A stretch of 64,000 bases of DNA from Thermocatellispora tengchongensis (GCF_014202315.1 NZ_JACHGN010000004.1:62001-126000); one strand, 5' to 3'. Shown: positions 42,364-51,842, numbered from the stretch's first letter. Notes: generated from the sequence alone by a model not told the origin. Numbers and translations are program-made.

Positions 42364-43788
42364 TCAGGCTGCGGCGGGTACGGTGCGGGGGGTGGCGATC
42401 TCGACCAGGTCGAGCAGGCGGTCGAGGTGTGCCGGGGTGACGTCGGGATTGAGCAGGGTGATCTTGAGCCAGAGACGGTCGTCCTCGGCCGTCCTGGCCC
42501 GGCCGAGCACCGCCTTGCCGTCGGCGAGCAGGGACCGCCGGATTCCGGCCACCAGCGCGTTGCCCTCGGGCACCGGCATGGCGTCGGCGGCGACGGGCCG
42601 GAACAGCACGGTGCTGATCTCCGGCCGGGTGAGCAGGCGCAGCGCGGGCCGCTCGGCGATCATGTGGGCCAGCGAGGCGGCGGCGTCGCAGCAGCGGTCG
42701 GTGAGCCGGGCCAGGCCGGACCAGCCGAGCGCCTGGAAGGTGACCGCCATCTTCAGCGCGTCCGGACGCCGGGAGGTGCGGATGGACCGCCCCAGCAGGT
42801 CCGGCATGCCGCTCTCCTGGTCGTCGGGGGCGTTGAGGTAGTCGGCCACCAGCGACAGCGGGGCGAGGGAGGCGGTGTCGCGTACCGCGAGGAGCCCGGC
42901 CGGCAGCGGCTGCCAGCCGAACTTGTGCAGGTCGAGCGCCACGGAGTCGGCGCGCGGCAGGCCGTCGAGCAGCCGCGCGCGGCGGTGGCTGAACAGCAGC
43001 CCGCCACCGTAGGCGGCGTCCACGTGCAGGTACGCCCCGCGCCGCGCGGCCAGCCCGGCGACCTCGCCGATCGGGTCGATCGCCCCTCTGTCGGTGGTGC
43101 CCGCGGTGGCCACCACGCAGTGGGGTCCGGGCACGATGGCCAGGGTCTGGGCCAGCGCGCCGAGGTCGATCCGCCCGCCGGCGGTGCGCACCCCGACCGG
43201 CGGGGCGAGACCGAGCATCCACGCGGCTCGGCCGACGCTGTGGTGGGCGTCCGCCGAGCAGATCACGCGCAGCCGCGGGCCGAGGCGCTCCCTGGCGAGC
43301 AGCAGCGCGACCAGGTTGGACTCCGTGGCGCCGGTGGTGACCAGCGCGTCGGCCTCCTCGCGGCCGGGGTAGACCAGCCCGGCCACCGTGGCGGTGACCA
43401 GGCGTTCCACCTCCCCGGCCGCGGGCGCCTGGTCCCAGGAGTCCAGTGACGGGTTGAGCACGCTCGCGGCCAGGTCGGCCGCGGCGGCCACGGCCAGGGG
43501 GGCGCCGTGCAGGTGGGCCGCGCACAACGGGTTGGACGGGTCGGCCGCGCCGGCGGCGACCGCCTCCACGATCGTGGTGAGCGCCCGCTCGGGCCCGGCG
43601 CCCTCCAGCGGCAGGACCAGGGGGATGCGCCTGCGTACCTCCTCGGCCACCTCGGCGGGGCCGCCGCGGGCGATCGGCCCCTGGCGGGCGTCGCGCCCGT
43701 CGCCGATCGCCCGCAGCACCGTGGCCAGCAGCCCGCGAAGCGCGCCGAGCCCCAGCGGGGTGGCGGCGAGGAGCCGGCCGGCGTTCAC
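42364..43788 (-). CDS. Group II PLP-dependent decarboxylase (diaminobutyrate decarboxylase-like)
   Basis: 474 aa. SADAHHSVGRAAWMLGL carries the PLP-stacking His, HVDAAYGGGLLFS the Asp contacting the pyridine N, and LDLHKFGWQPLPAG the Schiff-base Lys. This is the glutamate/DOPA/2,4-diaminobutyrate decarboxylase group. GTG 43788 overlaps the stop of the diaminobutyrate-type aminotransferase. That neighbour points to 2,4-diaminobutyrate as substrate and 1,3-diaminopropane as product, as in RhbA/RhbB-type pairs. An aromatic amino acid substrate is the alternative. Confidence 0.87.
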   Translation of the reverse strand: MNAGRLLAATPLGLGALRGLLATVLRAIGDGRDARQGPIARGGPAEVAEEVRRRIPLVLPLEGAGPERALTTIVEAVAAGAADPSNPLCAAHLHGAPLAVAAAADLAASVLNPSLDSWDQAPAAGEVERLVTATVAGLVYPGREEADALVTTGATESNLVALLLARERLGPRLRVICSADAHHSVGRAAWMLGLAPPVGVRTAGGRIDLGALAQTLAIVPGPHCVVATAGTTDRGAIDPIGEVAGLAARRGAYLHVDAAYGGGLLFSHRRARLLDGLPRADSVALDLHKFGWQPLPAGLLAVRDTASLAPLSLVADYLNAPDDQESGMPDLLGRSIRTSRRPDALKMAVTFQALGWSGLARLTDRCCDAAASLAHMIAERPALRLLTRPEISTVLFRPVAADAMPVPEGNALVAGIRRSLLADGKAVLGRARTAEDDRLWLKITLLNPDVTPAHLDRLLDLVEIATPRTVPAAA

Positions 43789-45083
43789 GCCGCCGCCCCC
43801 GCCGCCGTGACCGCGGGGACGCCCGCGGTCGCGATCACCACATCGCCGATGACGCCGCCGACCTCGCGCCAGTCGGCGGGGGACATCGTCAGCGGCGGCA
43901 GCAGCTTGAGCACCCGTCCGTCGCCGGAGGTCTCGGCGATCACCGAGGCGCGGAACAGCTCGTGCCGCACCCGCTCGGCCGTCGCGGCGTCGGCGAAGCG
44001 CAGCCCGCTCATGGCGCCGCGCCCGGCCGGCTCGGCGATCCCCTCGGGCAGCTCGGCGACGATGTCGCGCAGCGTGTCGCGGACGGCGGCGGCGAGATGG
44101 CGCACGTGGGCGACGAAGTCGGGATCGGACCAGTAGTCCAGCGCCGCCGTCGCGCCCACGAACGCCAGGTTCTGCCCGCGGAAGGTGCCGTTGTGCTCGC
44201 CGGGCGCCCACCGGTCCAGGTCCTGCCGGATCAGCACCATCGCCAGGGGCAGTCCCATGCCGCTGAGCGACTTCGACAGGCACACCAGGTCGGGCCGCAG
44301 CTCGGGCACGTGCTCGAAGCTGAAGAACGTGCCGGTGCGCCCGCAGCCGGCCTGGACGTCGTCCACGATGACCAGCGCGCCCACCTCGTCGGCGATCCGC
44401 CGGACCCGGGCCAGCCAGGGCCGGGAGGCCACGTTGAGGCCGCCCTCGCCCTGCACGGTCTCCAGCAGGATCGCGGCGGGCGCCTCGGCGCGGCGGCCCG
44501 GACCCAGCAGCGCGTACTCCAGCGCCGCGGCCGGGTCGGGGTCGCCGGGCGCCGCGTCGTACGGCAGGAGCCGCACGCCCGGCAGGTGGGTGCCGGCCGC
44601 GCCGCGCAGCAGCGGCGAGGTGGTGGCGGCCAGCGAGCCGAGCGAGGCCCCGTGGAAGCCGCCGCGGAAGGCGACCACCTCGGACCGGCCGGTCGTCTTG
44701 CGGGCCAGCTTCAGCGCGGCCTCCACGGCGAGGGTCCCGGCGGGGCCGGGGAACTGCATGACGTACTCCCCCAGCCCTTTCGGCACCAGCACCTGGGCGG
44801 CGAAGCGGCGCAGGAACTCCGCCTTCGCCGTGGTGTACAGGTCCAGCGACTGCACGGGGCCGCCGCTGAGCAGGTACTCCGCGACCCGCCGGACGATCCT
44901 GGGCGGGTTGTGCCCGTAGTTGAGCGAGCCCGCCCCGCACAGCAGGTCGGTGTACCTCCGTCCCGTGGTGTCCCACAGGTGGTGCCCGCCGGCGCGGTCG
45001 AAGACGACCGGGAAGCTGCGGCAGTAGCTGCGCACCCGCGACTCCCAGCGCTCGAAGACCTCGGCCGGCCTGTGCTCCGGCAT
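43785..45083 (-). CDS. L-2,4-diaminobutyrate aminotransferase (EctB/Dat-like, class III)
   Basis: 432 aa. FERWESRVRSYCRSFPVVF and the diagnostic LCGAGSLNYGHNPP identify the EctB/Dat branch of class III aminotransferases. AFRGGFHGASLGSL, VDDVQAGCGRTGTFFSFE and the PLP Lys in CLSKSLSGMG complete the fold. It makes 2,4-diaminobutyrate from aspartate semialdehyde. There is no ectA or ectC nearby, so ectoine is not the product; the adjacent decarboxylase suggests a diamine. ATG 45083 is chosen; GTG 45092 and GTG 45122 (overlapping the previous stop) are alternatives. Confidence 0.9.
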   Translation of the reverse strand: MPEHRPAEVFERWESRVRSYCRSFPVVFDRAGGHHLWDTTGRRYTDLLCGAGSLNYGHNPPRIVRRVAEYLLSGGPVQSLDLYTTAKAEFLRRFAAQVLVPKGLGEYVMQFPGPAGTLAVEAALKLARKTTGRSEVVAFRGGFHGASLGSLAATTSPLLRGAAGTHLPGVRLLPYDAAPGDPDPAAALEYALLGPGRRAEAPAAILLETVQGEGGLNVASRPWLARVRRIADEVGALVIVDDVQAGCGRTGTFFSFEHVPELRPDLVCLSKSLSGMGLPLAMVLIRQDLDRWAPGEHNGTFRGQNLAFVGATAALDYWSDPDFVAHVRHLAAAVRDTLRDIVAELPEGIAEPAGRGAMSGLRFADAATAERVRHELFRASVIAETSGDGRVLKLLPPLTMSPADWREVGGVIGDVVIATAGVPAVTAAGAAA

Positions 45084-45118
45084 CCTTATCACCCCTTCTC
45101 CGATTCGCCGCGGCGTGT

Positions 45119-46468
45119 TCACGCCGCCTCGATGGCCACGAGCGCCCGCTGTTCCAGGTCGCGGGCGTGGTCCAGGTCGGTGCCGATGACCATGTAGTCG
45201 AGCGACCCGGTGCGGGCCACGTCCTCGATCGCGACGATGACCCCGGTGCGGGTGGACTTGTCATAGCCCACCCCGGCGGCGTCCAGCGCCTTCACCACGG
45301 CGGGGAAGTCGCGGGCGGCGACCCAGTTGTAGGTGAGCACCACGCGCTCGCGGGTGTAGTCCTCCCCGACCAGCGCGCGGGCGAGGTAGTCGATGTTGGT
45401 GCAGCAGCCCATGCGGCCGTTGACCTCGTTGAACAGCAGCCCGCCGTCCACGGTGGTGATGGAGTCGATGTTCAGATAGCCGACGAAGCCGCGGCGCCCG
45501 GCCTCCCTGGCCAGGTTCATGCTGTGCGCGGTCATCTCGCCGAGGTCGTGGGCGCGCATGCGCTGCCCGGGGATCTCGAAGCCGATGAAGGTCGGCTCCA
45601 TCCGCATCTCGCCGAAGTTGAGCAGCTTGGGCGCGCCGGAGGGGCCGGGCACCCACAGCTCGCTGTAGTACACCTGGGCGGCCTGGTGGTACGCCTCCAC
45701 CACGACGCGGGTGTTGCGCTGCTTGGCGATGCGCGGCCACAGGTCGGCGGCCAGCGCCGCCAGGTCGCCGCCCTCCTCCGGCACCCGCACCACCCGGGAG
45801 GCGCCGGTGAGCCGGGTCTCGTCGTGCACGGTGACGACGGTGTTCCCGGCGCTGCCGGAGTTCAGCTCCTGCTTGATGATCACCCTGCCGGTCTCGGGGA
45901 GCAGCGTGCGGATCGCGACCTCCAGCTCGTGCTCGCGCGAGGCGATGCGGCCGGAGGGCACGGGCGCGTTCACGGTGGCGGCGAGCTGGCGGAACAGCAC
46001 CTTGCTGTTGAAGCTCTCGGCGCCGCCGCAGCGCAGGAAGTCGCGGCAGGCCAGGTCGGTGGCGTCGTCCACGCCGTACAGGGGCAGGCCCAGCTCGTCG
46101 GCCAGCGCCATCACCGGGCGGTCGAGGAAGTACGCCTCCATCCGCCACCCGGTCAGGTCGCCGGCGCGCTCGCGGATCTGCGCGGCGACGTGGCCGTCGT
46201 TGAGCGAGGCGTCGTTGAGGATGAGCTGGCGGACGTCGCCGTCCTTGGGCACCACGACGTTCCTGCTGGTGAGGTTCCGGTCGAGCAGGCCGCCGACGTA
46301 CTCGATGAACTCCTCCGACACCGAGTGCGGCAGCACCACCAGGTCCTGTTCCTCGGCCATCACCAGCAGGCGACAGCAGCACATCGAGCTGAGCGCGTGG
46401 ACCTCCGGCGACATGTCGGTGCCGCACATCGAGTCGCTGTCCACGTTGGCGATGATCACCTTCGGCAT
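45119..46468 (-). CDS. ATP-grasp ligase with pre-ATP-grasp domain (PGM1-like)
   Basis: 449 aa. The N-terminus VIIANVDSDSMCGTDMSPEV resembles the pre-ATP-grasp domain of peptide ligases of the pheganomycin PGM1 group. ESFNSKVLFRQLA, then VIIKQELNSGSAGNTVVTV (ATP-binding Lys), then LLFNEVNGRMGCCTNIDYLA (Mg-binding Glu/Asn) form the ATP-grasp fold. Such enzymes join a carboxylate to an amine through an acyl phosphate. In this operon a diamine or amino acid is a plausible acceptor. Its stop overlaps a possible GTG start of the next gene. Confidence 0.82.
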   Translation of the reverse strand: MPKVIIANVDSDSMCGTDMSPEVHALSSMCCCRLLVMAEEQDLVVLPHSVSEEFIEYVGGLLDRNLTSRNVVVPKDGDVRQLILNDASLNDGHVAAQIRERAGDLTGWRMEAYFLDRPVMALADELGLPLYGVDDATDLACRDFLRCGGAESFNSKVLFRQLAATVNAPVPSGRIASREHELEVAIRTLLPETGRVIIKQELNSGSAGNTVVTVHDETRLTGASRVVRVPEEGGDLAALAADLWPRIAKQRNTRVVVEAYHQAAQVYYSELWVPGPSGAPKLLNFGEMRMEPTFIGFEIPGQRMRAHDLGEMTAHSMNLAREAGRRGFVGYLNIDSITTVDGGLLFNEVNGRMGCCTNIDYLARALVGEDYTRERVVLTYNWVAARDFPAVVKALDAAGVGYDKSTRTGVIVAIEDVARTGSLDYMVIGTDLDHARDLEQRALVAIEAA

Positions 46469-46501
46469 TGCTGTGGTTCCTTTCCGGGAGGGTTGGCGGG
46501 G

Positions 46502-47692
46502 TCAGGCGGCGCTGCCGCTGACGGCGGGCGTGGCCGCGCGCTGGGACTTACGCAGCCTGAGGAGCTGGGTGAAGATGTTCTTGCGCTGGATGTCGGAGGT
46601 GCCGCCCGCGATGAGGGTCCCCAGCGCGTCCTGCACGTTGCGGGAGTGGTGGCCGAGCTGGTAGCCGGTGTGGCCGAATATCTGCATCACGTCCAGGGCG
46701 GCGCCGGCCAGGCCCTCCGAGCCGATGAGCTTGGCCGTGGAGGACATCAGGGCGGCCTCCTCGCGCTCCTCCAGCAGGCTGGCGAGCGCGGCGTAGGAGA
46801 CCCAGCGGGCCGACTCGATGGCCAGCTTCACGTTGGTGATCCGCCGCTGGACGTACTGGTAGTCGGCGATGGGGCGGCCGAAGGCGGTGCGCTGCTCGGC
46901 GAAGCCGATCGCCTCCTGCAGCAGCCCCTCCAGGTACGCCGCGCCGACCACGCCGTACAGCAGCCGGTCCAGGGCGATGGTGGCGTACGTCAGGCTCAGC
47001 CCGTCGCCCGGCCGGCCGAGCACCTGGCCGGCGGTGATGGGCAGGCCGAAGAAGGAGACCGGGCCGGTCGGGCTGCTGCGGTTGCCGAACATGTGCTCCG
47101 GCGCGCCGATCTGCATCCCGGACGACTGCCGCTCCAGCACGAAGACCGAGATGTCGCGCTTGGCGGGCAGCTTGTCGATGCGTCCGAGCACCCAGAACAT
47201 GTCGGCCACCGGGGCGTTGGTGATGTGGGTCTTGGTGCCGACGAGCTTGTAGCCCTGGGCGGTGGGGTGGGCGGTGGTGGCGACCCTGGCCACGTCGGAG
47301 CCGCCGCTCATCTCGGTGAGCGCGGTCGCGCCGATCGCGCCGCCCATCATCTTCGGCAGCGCCACGGTGTGGTGGTACTCCCCGCCGAAGATCACCAGCG
47401 AGCGCAGGAACCCGGCGTGGGCGATGAGCGACAGGCAGAAGCCGAGGTCGCGCCCGCCCCTGGCGATGCCCTCCAGCGCCGCGCAGAACTCCCACCAGGT
47501 CATGCCGTGCCCGCCGAGCTCCTCCGGCACCGGGATGCGCCACAGCCCGTCGTCGGCCAGGGCCCTCCAGGCGCCCTGGTCGAGCTGCTCGCGGGCGTAG
47601 TGCCACTCGGACCGGGCGGCGACGTGCTCGCGGGCCAGGGCCTCGTAGTGGTCGGCGATGGCCCGTTGCGCCAGCGTCCAGCCGATCTTCAT
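46502..47692 (-). CDS. Acyl-CoA dehydrogenase family protein (4)
   Basis: 396 aa, standard length. TALTEMSGGSDVAR is the FAD/substrate segment, LVGTKTHITNAP the G-x-K-x-x-I-T-N motif, and QRTAFGRPIADYQYVQRRI and IAGGTSDIQRKNI are the C-terminal motifs. The position that is Glu in short-chain ACADs (I-Y-E-G-T) is Ala here, so the base lies elsewhere or the reaction differs. ATG 47692 overlaps the stop of the aminotransferase gene. It probably oxidises an acyl intermediate of the second cluster. Confidence 0.9.
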   Translation of the reverse strand: MKIGWTLAQRAIADHYEALAREHVAARSEWHYAREQLDQGAWRALADDGLWRIPVPEELGGHGMTWWEFCAALEGIARGGRDLGFCLSLIAHAGFLRSLVIFGGEYHHTVALPKMMGGAIGATALTEMSGGSDVARVATTAHPTAQGYKLVGTKTHITNAPVADMFWVLGRIDKLPAKRDISVFVLERQSSGMQIGAPEHMFGNRSSPTGPVSFFGLPITAGQVLGRPGDGLSLTYATIALDRLLYGVVGAAYLEGLLQEAIGFAEQRTAFGRPIADYQYVQRRITNVKLAIESARWVSYAALASLLEEREEAALMSSTAKLIGSEGLAGAALDVMQIFGHTGYQLGHHSRNVQDALGTLIAGGTSDIQRKNIFTQLLRLRKSQRAATPAVSGSAA

Positions 47693-49017
47693 CGCAGTGC
47701 TCCTTCCAGGGATGCGGCCACGCGCGGACGGACGGTGTCGAGCGCGGTCGCGAACAGGTCCACGAGCCGGTCCAGCTCGGCCACGGTGATCGTCAGCGGT
47801 GGCGCGACCATGACCGCCTGGGGCACCGGGGTGACGCCGGCCGGGTACAGCAGCAGCCCGGCGTCGCGCGCGGCGCGTACGACCTCGGCCGCGGTGATGC
47901 CGGGCTCCTCGCCGGGGCGGGAGAAGTCCACCGCGAGCAGCAGGCCCCGGCCGCGCACGTCGGCCTGGATCCCGCGGGCCCGCAGCACCCGGCGCAGGCC
48001 CGCGGCCAGCCGGGGGCCCAGCTCCCTGGCCCGTGCCGGCAGGTCGTGCTCGCGGACGTACCGGAGCACGGCCAGGCCGACCGCGGCCGACAGCGGGTTG
48101 GCGGCGTAGGTGTGCCCCAGGGAGAACTGGCCGCTGCCCGCGCCGATCGCGTCGTGGACGCGGTCGCGCAGCAGCACCGCGCCCAGCGGGGCGTACCCGG
48201 CGCTGAGCCCCTTGCCCAGCACCAGCAGGTCGGGCACGATCCCCTCCTCGTCGCAGCCGAACCAGTGCCCGGTGCGGCCCAGCCCCGTGATCACCTCATC
48301 GGCGATCAGGAGCACGTCGTGGCGCCGGCAGATCGCGGCGACCTCGCGCAGGTAGCCCGGCGGCGGCGGGACCGCGCCGCCCGAGGCGCCCACGACCGGC
48401 TCGATCACCACGGCGGCGACCCGCTCGGGGCCCGCGGCGAGGATGGCGTCCTCGATGGAGCGGGCGCAGTCGAGACCGCAGGTCGAGCGGGTCAGCCCGA
48501 AGGGGCAGGAGTAGCAGTTCGCCGCCGCCGCCCTGGGCCAGGCGGGCAGCACCGCGCGTACGGTGTGGCGCCGGTTGGGGTGGCCCGACAGGCCGATCGC
48601 GCCGAGCGTGGCCCCGTGGTAGCTGCCGTCGCGCGAGATCATCACCGTACGCTCCGGCCTGCCGGTCTCCTGCCAGTACTGGAAGGCCAGCCGCATGGCC
48701 GCCTCGATCGCCTCCGACCCGCTGTTGGTGAAGAAGACGTGGCCGAGGTCGCCGGGCGCGAGCGCGGTCAGCTCGGCGGCCAGCCGCTCCGCCTGCGGGT
48801 TGGTGAACTGCAGCCGCGTGACGAAGGTGATCTTCTCGACCTGGGCCCGGATGGCCTCGGCGATCTCGGGCACGCCGTGGCCGATGTTGACCACGATGGC
48901 CCCGGAGCAGCCGTCCAGGTAGGACTTGCCCTCGGCGTCGTAGACGTAGCTGCCCTTGGCCCGGACCGCGACCGGATACTCCCGGCCCAGCTCGGGGTAC
49001 AGCATCCTGGTGCTCAT
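47689..49017 (-). CDS. Class III PLP-dependent aminotransferase with Cys-rich insertion
   Basis: 442 aa. FFTNSGSEAIEAAMRLAFQY, SRDGSYHGATLGAIGL, VVIEPVVGASGGAVPPP, IADEVITGLGRTG and the PLP Lys in LVLGKGLSAGYAP are all present. NCYSCPFGLTRSTCGLDC is a four-cysteine insertion known in a subgroup of class III enzymes. The fold resembles beta-amino acid/diamine:pyruvate aminotransferases. It overlaps the KAS III gene upstream and the ACAD gene downstream, so it acts in the same pathway; the exact amine is unknown. Confidence 0.9.
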   Translation of the reverse strand: MSTRMLYPELGREYPVAVRAKGSYVYDAEGKSYLDGCSGAIVVNIGHGVPEIAEAIRAQVEKITFVTRLQFTNPQAERLAAELTALAPGDLGHVFFTNSGSEAIEAAMRLAFQYWQETGRPERTVMISRDGSYHGATLGAIGLSGHPNRRHTVRAVLPAWPRAAAANCYSCPFGLTRSTCGLDCARSIEDAILAAGPERVAAVVIEPVVGASGGAVPPPPGYLREVAAICRRHDVLLIADEVITGLGRTGHWFGCDEEGIVPDLLVLGKGLSAGYAPLGAVLLRDRVHDAIGAGSGQFSLGHTYAANPLSAAVGLAVLRYVREHDLPARARELGPRLAAGLRRVLRARGIQADVRGRGLLLAVDFSRPGEEPGITAAEVVRAARDAGLLLYPAGVTPVPQAVMVAPPLTITVAELDRLVDLFATALDTVRPRVAASLEGALR

Positions 49018-50051
49018 GACCGCACCGCCCGCTCGGCGTCGCCGACGCCGCTGAGCCCGGCCGTGGTGCCGGCCCAGCGGTGCAGCGACGCGCCCGCGCT
49101 CATCCCGCCGCCGACGCCGAGCAGCACCACCACGTCGCCGCGCTCGATCCCCCGCCGGCGCACCACGTCGTCGAGCGTGACCGGGATCGAGGCGGCGGCG
49201 GTGTTGCCGTAGAAGGGGCAGGTGAGGTGGAGCTTGTCCGGCGCCACCCCGGCGGCGGAGAAGCAGTCGCGCAGCAGCACCGCGTTGGCCTGGTGCGGCA
49301 CCACCAGATCGACGTCCTCGACCGTCAGGTCGCACTCCTTGAGCACCGCGCACAGCAGGTCGGGCACGACCTGCTGGACGTACTCGCGCACGGCGCGGCC
49401 TCGCATGGTGAACAGGCCCTCGCCGGCCAGCAGCGAGGACGGGGTGAGCGGGCTGCGGCTGCCGCCGCCGGCGACCTTCACCAGCTCGCTCAGCCGCCCG
49501 TCCGACAGCAGCCGCGAGGTGAGGATGCCGTGGTCGTCGTCCACCGGGCCGAGCACCACCGCGCCCGCGCCGTCGCCGAACAGCACCGCGGAGCGGTGGT
49601 CGTCGAAGTTCATCTGCCGCGAGTAGATGTCGGCGCCGATGACCAGGGCGTAGCGGGCGTTCGGGTCGGCGGTGAGCAGCCCGCGCGCGGTGTCGAGCGC
49701 GTAGACGAAGCTGGCGCACACCGAGTTGACGTCGAAGGCCGCCGCCTTGTCCGCCCCGAGCGCGGCCTGCACCACCACAGCCGTGGCGGGCTGCGGGAAG
49801 TCCGGCGTGGAGGTGCCGACCACGATGAAGTCCAGCAGTTCGGCGGGCAGTTCGGCGGCCTCCAGCGCCCGCCGGGCCGCGTGGCCGGCGAGGTCGCTGG
49901 TGGCCTGGCCCGACTCGCAGAAGCGCCGCTCGTGGATGCCCGTGCGCTCCACGATCCACTCCGCCGTCACGCCCGTACGGGCGGCCAGCGCCTCGTTGGT
50001 CACGACGGCGGGCGGAAGATACGAACCGGTACCGAGGATTCCGTACCGCAT
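49014..50051 (-). CDS. Beta-ketoacyl-ACP synthase III (FabH-like)
   Basis: 345 aa. Catalytic Cys in VNSVCASFVYALDTARGLL, His in VVPHQANAVLL and Asn in PFYGNTAAASIPVTLDD give the complete KAS III triad. The C-terminal VLLGVGGGMSAGASLHRW is typical. ATG 50051 is chosen because the protein then begins MRYGILGTGSYLPP, as in FabH. It is first in the minus operon, so a KAS III condensation or acyl transfer is the probable entry reaction of the second cluster. Confidence 0.93.
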   Translation of the reverse strand: MRYGILGTGSYLPPAVVTNEALAARTGVTAEWIVERTGIHERRFCESGQATSDLAGHAARRALEAAELPAELLDFIVVGTSTPDFPQPATAVVVQAALGADKAAAFDVNSVCASFVYALDTARGLLTADPNARYALVIGADIYSRQMNFDDHRSAVLFGDGAGAVVLGPVDDDHGILTSRLLSDGRLSELVKVAGGGSRSPLTPSSLLAGEGLFTMRGRAVREYVQQVVPDLLCAVLKECDLTVEDVDLVVPHQANAVLLRDCFSAAGVAPDKLHLTCPFYGNTAAASIPVTLDDVVRRRGIERGDVVVLLGVGGGMSAGASLHRWAGTTAGLSGVGDAERAVRS

Positions 50052-50082
50052 GTTGGTTGTGTCCCTACTCTCGGTCGGAGGA

Positions 50083-51678
50083 TCAGAAGGAGGCGATCCC
50101 GAACGGCGCGGCCTCGCCGCCGCGGCCGAAGGGCTCAAGCTGGAACACCTGGTGCTGCTCCACGTAGGTCAGCAGCCCGTTGGAGTTGACCTTGAACACC
50201 CACAGGGAGCCGTTGAAGGAGTTGAGCTGGTACAGGAACCCGCCGTCGCGGCTCAGGCTCAGGTCGGTCGCGCCCTCGGGAATCCGGTCGTTCTTGCGGT
50301 CCTTGCCGTCCGGCGCGGAGGCCACCTCCTGCGCCAGCGTCAGCGCCCCGTCGCGGCCCAGCCGGTAGGACGAGATGATGCCGCCGTCGAAGGGGCTGGA
50401 GACGAACACCAGGCGCTGGTCACGGGTGATCGCCACCCAGCAACTGTCGGTCTGCCGGTTGGCGACCGAGCCGTTGATCGAGCGCAGCGTGCGGTCCCCG
50501 TTGATCTCGTACGCCGCGGCGTTGCCGCCGCCCGGGTTGGCCAGGGCGCCGTTCTGCTCGCTGACGATCAGCTTGCCGTCGCGGGTGAAGTTGAAGCCGA
50601 ACGGCCCGACGCCGCTGGGGTCGTTGAGCTGCTTGCGGCCCAGGGTGCCGTCGTAGCGGACGTCGAAGGTGACCAGCGCGCCCTTGTTCTGCCGGCTCTG
50701 CCCCGGCAGCGAGGCGATGCGCTCGCTGACGACGAGGGTGCGCCCGTCGGGCGTGAACGACACCTGCGAGCAGCCGGAACGCCCGCGCCCGCTGAGCTGG
50801 CGGGTGGAGTTCTCGATCGCCTGCAGCGCGCCGTCGGGGGTGACCCGGAAGCCGGTCACCGACGGGGCGTCGCCGTGCCCGCAGTTCTCCAGCGCCGTGG
50901 TGGGGCCGACGATCAGCCGCCGATCCTCCTCGCCGCTGTTGAGGACGTACAGCAGGCCGTTGTTCACGGTCAGGCTCACCGGCCGCTTGCCGCCCGAGGG
51001 CGTCTGGCCCACCAGCTCAAGCCCTCCGCCCAGCACCCGGAACACCGAGATCGTGCCGCTGCCGGCGTTGGTGACGAACAGCAGGTCGGCCTGGTCGATG
51101 TTCTGGATCGGCGACGCCTCGCCGTCGGCGGTGCCCAGCACGATCCCCTGGGCGCTGTCCTCGAAGCTGCCGGTGCCCTGGCCGCCGGTGGCGTACCGGC
51201 CGACCTCGCTCAGCGTCCCGTCCGCCTCGCGGGCGAACGCGACGACCTCGTTCGCGACGGGGTCGTTGGACTGCAGGAACACCGCGCCCTCGCGCAGATC
51301 GGCGTCTCCCGCGGGCCGTACCCCGTTCTCCACCGTCGCGACCTGCCCGCCGTCGCCCTCTGCCGGTGGGGCGGTCGGCTGGGCGGGCGCCTCGTCCATG
51401 ACCAGCCCCGCCCGGCCCAGCTCGGCGTCGTCCTCCCCGACCGCCCGGGTGAGAAGCGAGGACGCGACCGCGATGGCCACCGCCACCACCACGGCGAGCA
51501 GCGTCACCAGCGTCCGCCGTCCCCGTTTCCTCATGTACGCCGCTCCGGCCGACGCCCACGCGGGCTCTCCCGGCGGGCCCGGAACGGAAAACGGCGGCGG
51601 CGCGAACGCCTGGGCCTGACCCTGCGCGTCCGTACGCCGGCAGTCGCAGGCTTCCCCGTGCTCACAGTTGTTTGCCAT
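50083..51678 (-). CDS. Membrane-anchored beta-propeller (lactonase-like) protein
   Basis: 531 aa. A Cys/His-containing start (MANNCEHGEACDC), a Pro-rich stretch, one membrane segment near residues 55-75 (LVTLLAVVVAVAIAVASSLL) and a large exported domain. That domain has repeated blades with D-G-x-L/x-V-S-x-F elements (SGTISVFRVLGG; SQVSFTPDGRTLVVSERIA; LSLSRDGGFLYQLNS), as in the lactonase/YncE-type propeller family. ATG 51678 has GAGGAGG 7 nt upstream. It lies 31 nt beyond the KAS III start on the same strand and may or may not belong to that operon. Confidence 0.85.
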   Translation of the reverse strand: MANNCEHGEACDCRRTDAQGQAQAFAPPPFSVPGPPGEPAWASAGAAYMRKRGRRTLVTLLAVVVAVAIAVASSLLTRAVGEDDAELGRAGLVMDEAPAQPTAPPAEGDGGQVATVENGVRPAGDADLREGAVFLQSNDPVANEVVAFAREADGTLSEVGRYATGGQGTGSFEDSAQGIVLGTADGEASPIQNIDQADLLFVTNAGSGTISVFRVLGGGLELVGQTPSGGKRPVSLTVNNGLLYVLNSGEEDRRLIVGPTTALENCGHGDAPSVTGFRVTPDGALQAIENSTRQLSGRGRSGCSQVSFTPDGRTLVVSERIASLPGQSRQNKGALVTFDVRYDGTLGRKQLNDPSGVGPFGFNFTRDGKLIVSEQNGALANPGGGNAAAYEINGDRTLRSINGSVANRQTDSCWVAITRDQRLVFVSSPFDGGIISSYRLGRDGALTLAQEVASAPDGKDRKNDRIPEGATDLSLSRDGGFLYQLNSFNGSLWVFKVNSNGLLTYVEQHQVFQLEPFGRGGEAAPFGIASF

Positions 51679-51747
51679 GACAACCTCCTCGGCGAATCAC
51701 TCACCGAGAATGCGGCGCACCCCGTGGCCAGGGCGTGACACCCGCGT

Positions 51748-51842
51748 CGCACCCGCGTACGGACCCCGCGCCGCACCCGCTCACGGCCCCGCGCCCCACC
51801 CGCTCACGGCCCCGCGCCCCACCCCCTTACGGCCCCGCTTCG
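51748..51842. repeat. Four 23-24-bp tandem repeats in a promoter gap
   Basis: Units of the form CGCACCCGCTCACGGCCCCG start at about 51748, 51772, 51796 and 51819, with increasing divergence at the ends. They fill much of the 313-bp gap between divergent genes. The rest of the gap shows AGGGGAG before the PHP gene but no clear -10/-35. Confidence 0.85.

Noticed and set aside
43785-45083. Ectoine biosynthesis, from the EctB-like aminotransferase
   Set aside because: No ectA acetyltransferase or ectC synthase is adjacent; a decarboxylase and ATP-grasp ligase are found instead.
45167-48109. A 980-aa plus-strand frame opposite the ATP-grasp, ACAD and aminotransferase genes
   Set aside because: Antisense to three intact enzyme genes and of Gly/Val/His/Arg shadow composition.
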